Of a stretch of DNA of 64,000 nt, positions 63,720 to 64,000 are shown in pieces; position 1 is the first letter of the stretch; every line of letters begins with the position of its first letter. A program made the position numbers and the translations under genes. Below the pieces are notes generated by a model. That model was given only the letters and a program-made list of their open reading frames with translations. It made no database searches and had not been told where the DNA came from. Source of the stretch: Prevotella scopos JCM 17725. Lineage in GTDB: Bacteria; Bacteroidota; Bacteroidia; Bacteroidales; Bacteroidaceae. The stretch covers positions 1,240,001 to 1,304,000 of the forward strand of contig NZ_CP072389.1 of NCBI RefSeq assembly GCF_018127785.1, read 5' to 3'.

Positions 63720-64000
63720 ATGTATAAGCAATTACTATTCGGTTTACTATTATCGTCATTAACAGCGACACCGATACAAGCTGATAACCATCCTACGGGA
63801 GGCTATCTCTTCGGTCAGGCTACAGCACCAACGGGTGATGAGTGGCAGTCGCCAGGTGCATTGGGCTACAATAAGTTGCCTGCTCGTGCCTTGTTTTCAT
63901 CCTTCTCATCCGTCGATGAAGCACGGAAGGTGCTGCCAGAGTTCGCAAAGGATTACCTTTCTCTCAACGGAGAATGGCATTTCCACTTCGCAAAAAACCC
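63720..64000 (+). CDS. glycoside hydrolase family 2 beta-galactosidase, N-terminal part
   Basis: Runs off the right edge; 93 residues are visible from ATG at 63720. A signal peptide (LLFGLLLSSLTATPIQA) is followed by WQSPGALGYNKLPARALF and LSLNGEWHFHFAKNP, the start of the sugar-binding domain of LacZ-type GH2 enzymes. The catalytic Glu residues lie outside the window. It is likely a secreted or periplasmic beta-galactosidase; other GH2 specificities are possible. Confidence 0.9.
   Translation, partial: MYKQLLFGLLLSSLTATPIQADNHPTGGYLFGQATAPTGDEWQSPGALGYNKLPARALFSSFSSVDEARKVLPEFAKDYLSLNGEWHFHFAKN

Overview
The window looks like a chromosomal segment of an oral-type Prevotella (Bacteroidetes). 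The evidence is the atpD-C-x-B-E-F-H-A-G order of the ATP synthase operon, a SusC/SusD pair, TonB-dependent receptors with carboxypeptidase-regulatory N-termini, many promoters of the Bacteroidetes form TTG-N(18-21)-TAnnTTTG, and Bacteroides-type mobilization genes. The genus is inferred; I could not run a search.

Layout. 1-23.1 kb is core chromosome: a membrane pyrophosphatase (cut by the window edge), a metal- or heme-type TonB receptor locus whose lipoprotein is frameshifted, a fimbrillin-like lipoprotein, pfkA, the complete F1Fo ATP synthase operon and a SusC/SusD pair. A 260-280 bp palindromic-ended repeat occurs in opposite orientations on either side of pfkA-atp. An IS3-family element lies at 23.5-25.0 kb, next to a 179 bp element with perfect 28 bp inverted ends.

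25.0-56.5 kb is an integrated mobilizable island. Two tyrosine integrases stand at the left. Two excisionase-like proteins, a VirE-type helicase, a primase, a DUF3408 protein, MobC and a MOBP relaxase stand at the right. Its cargo is two different peptide natural-product (RiPP) systems. System 1 (28.4-36.7 kb, minus strand) has a 59-residue precursor with a double-Gly leader, a radical SAM/SPASM enzyme, an outer-membrane barrel, a C39-peptidase ABC exporter and a short HlyD-like adaptor, with a divergent LuxR-type regulator. An IS1380 copy has separated the precursor from its enzyme. System 2 (37.2-46.6 kb, plus strand) is a streptolysin-S-like azole-peptide (TOMM) cluster. It has a 47-residue precursor with core GCCCNCNSCCCCW, an E1-like protein, a YcaO with C-terminal PHPFP, a SagB-type dehydrogenase, an ABC exporter, an M50-type membrane protease, a TPR protein and a TonB-receptor-like barrel.

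System 2 sits inside what reads as a 12.6 kb composite transposon (37219-49782). A 148 bp miniature element is at one end and its full-length ISAzo13-family parent is at the other, with TTA on both outer flanks. It is inserted in the LuxR-type gene of system 1; removing it and one TTA restores a 247-codon frame. Three further 148 bp copies lie within it, and a second IS1380 is nested in the ISAzo13 element.

56.5-64 kb returns to chromosome: a cupin gene between two HxlR-type regulators, a frameshifted nrdG, a 40-repeat CRISPR array with its own leader promoter but no cas genes in view, a YiiX-like permuted NlpC/P60 protein, tandem repeats and the start of a GH2 beta-galactosidase.
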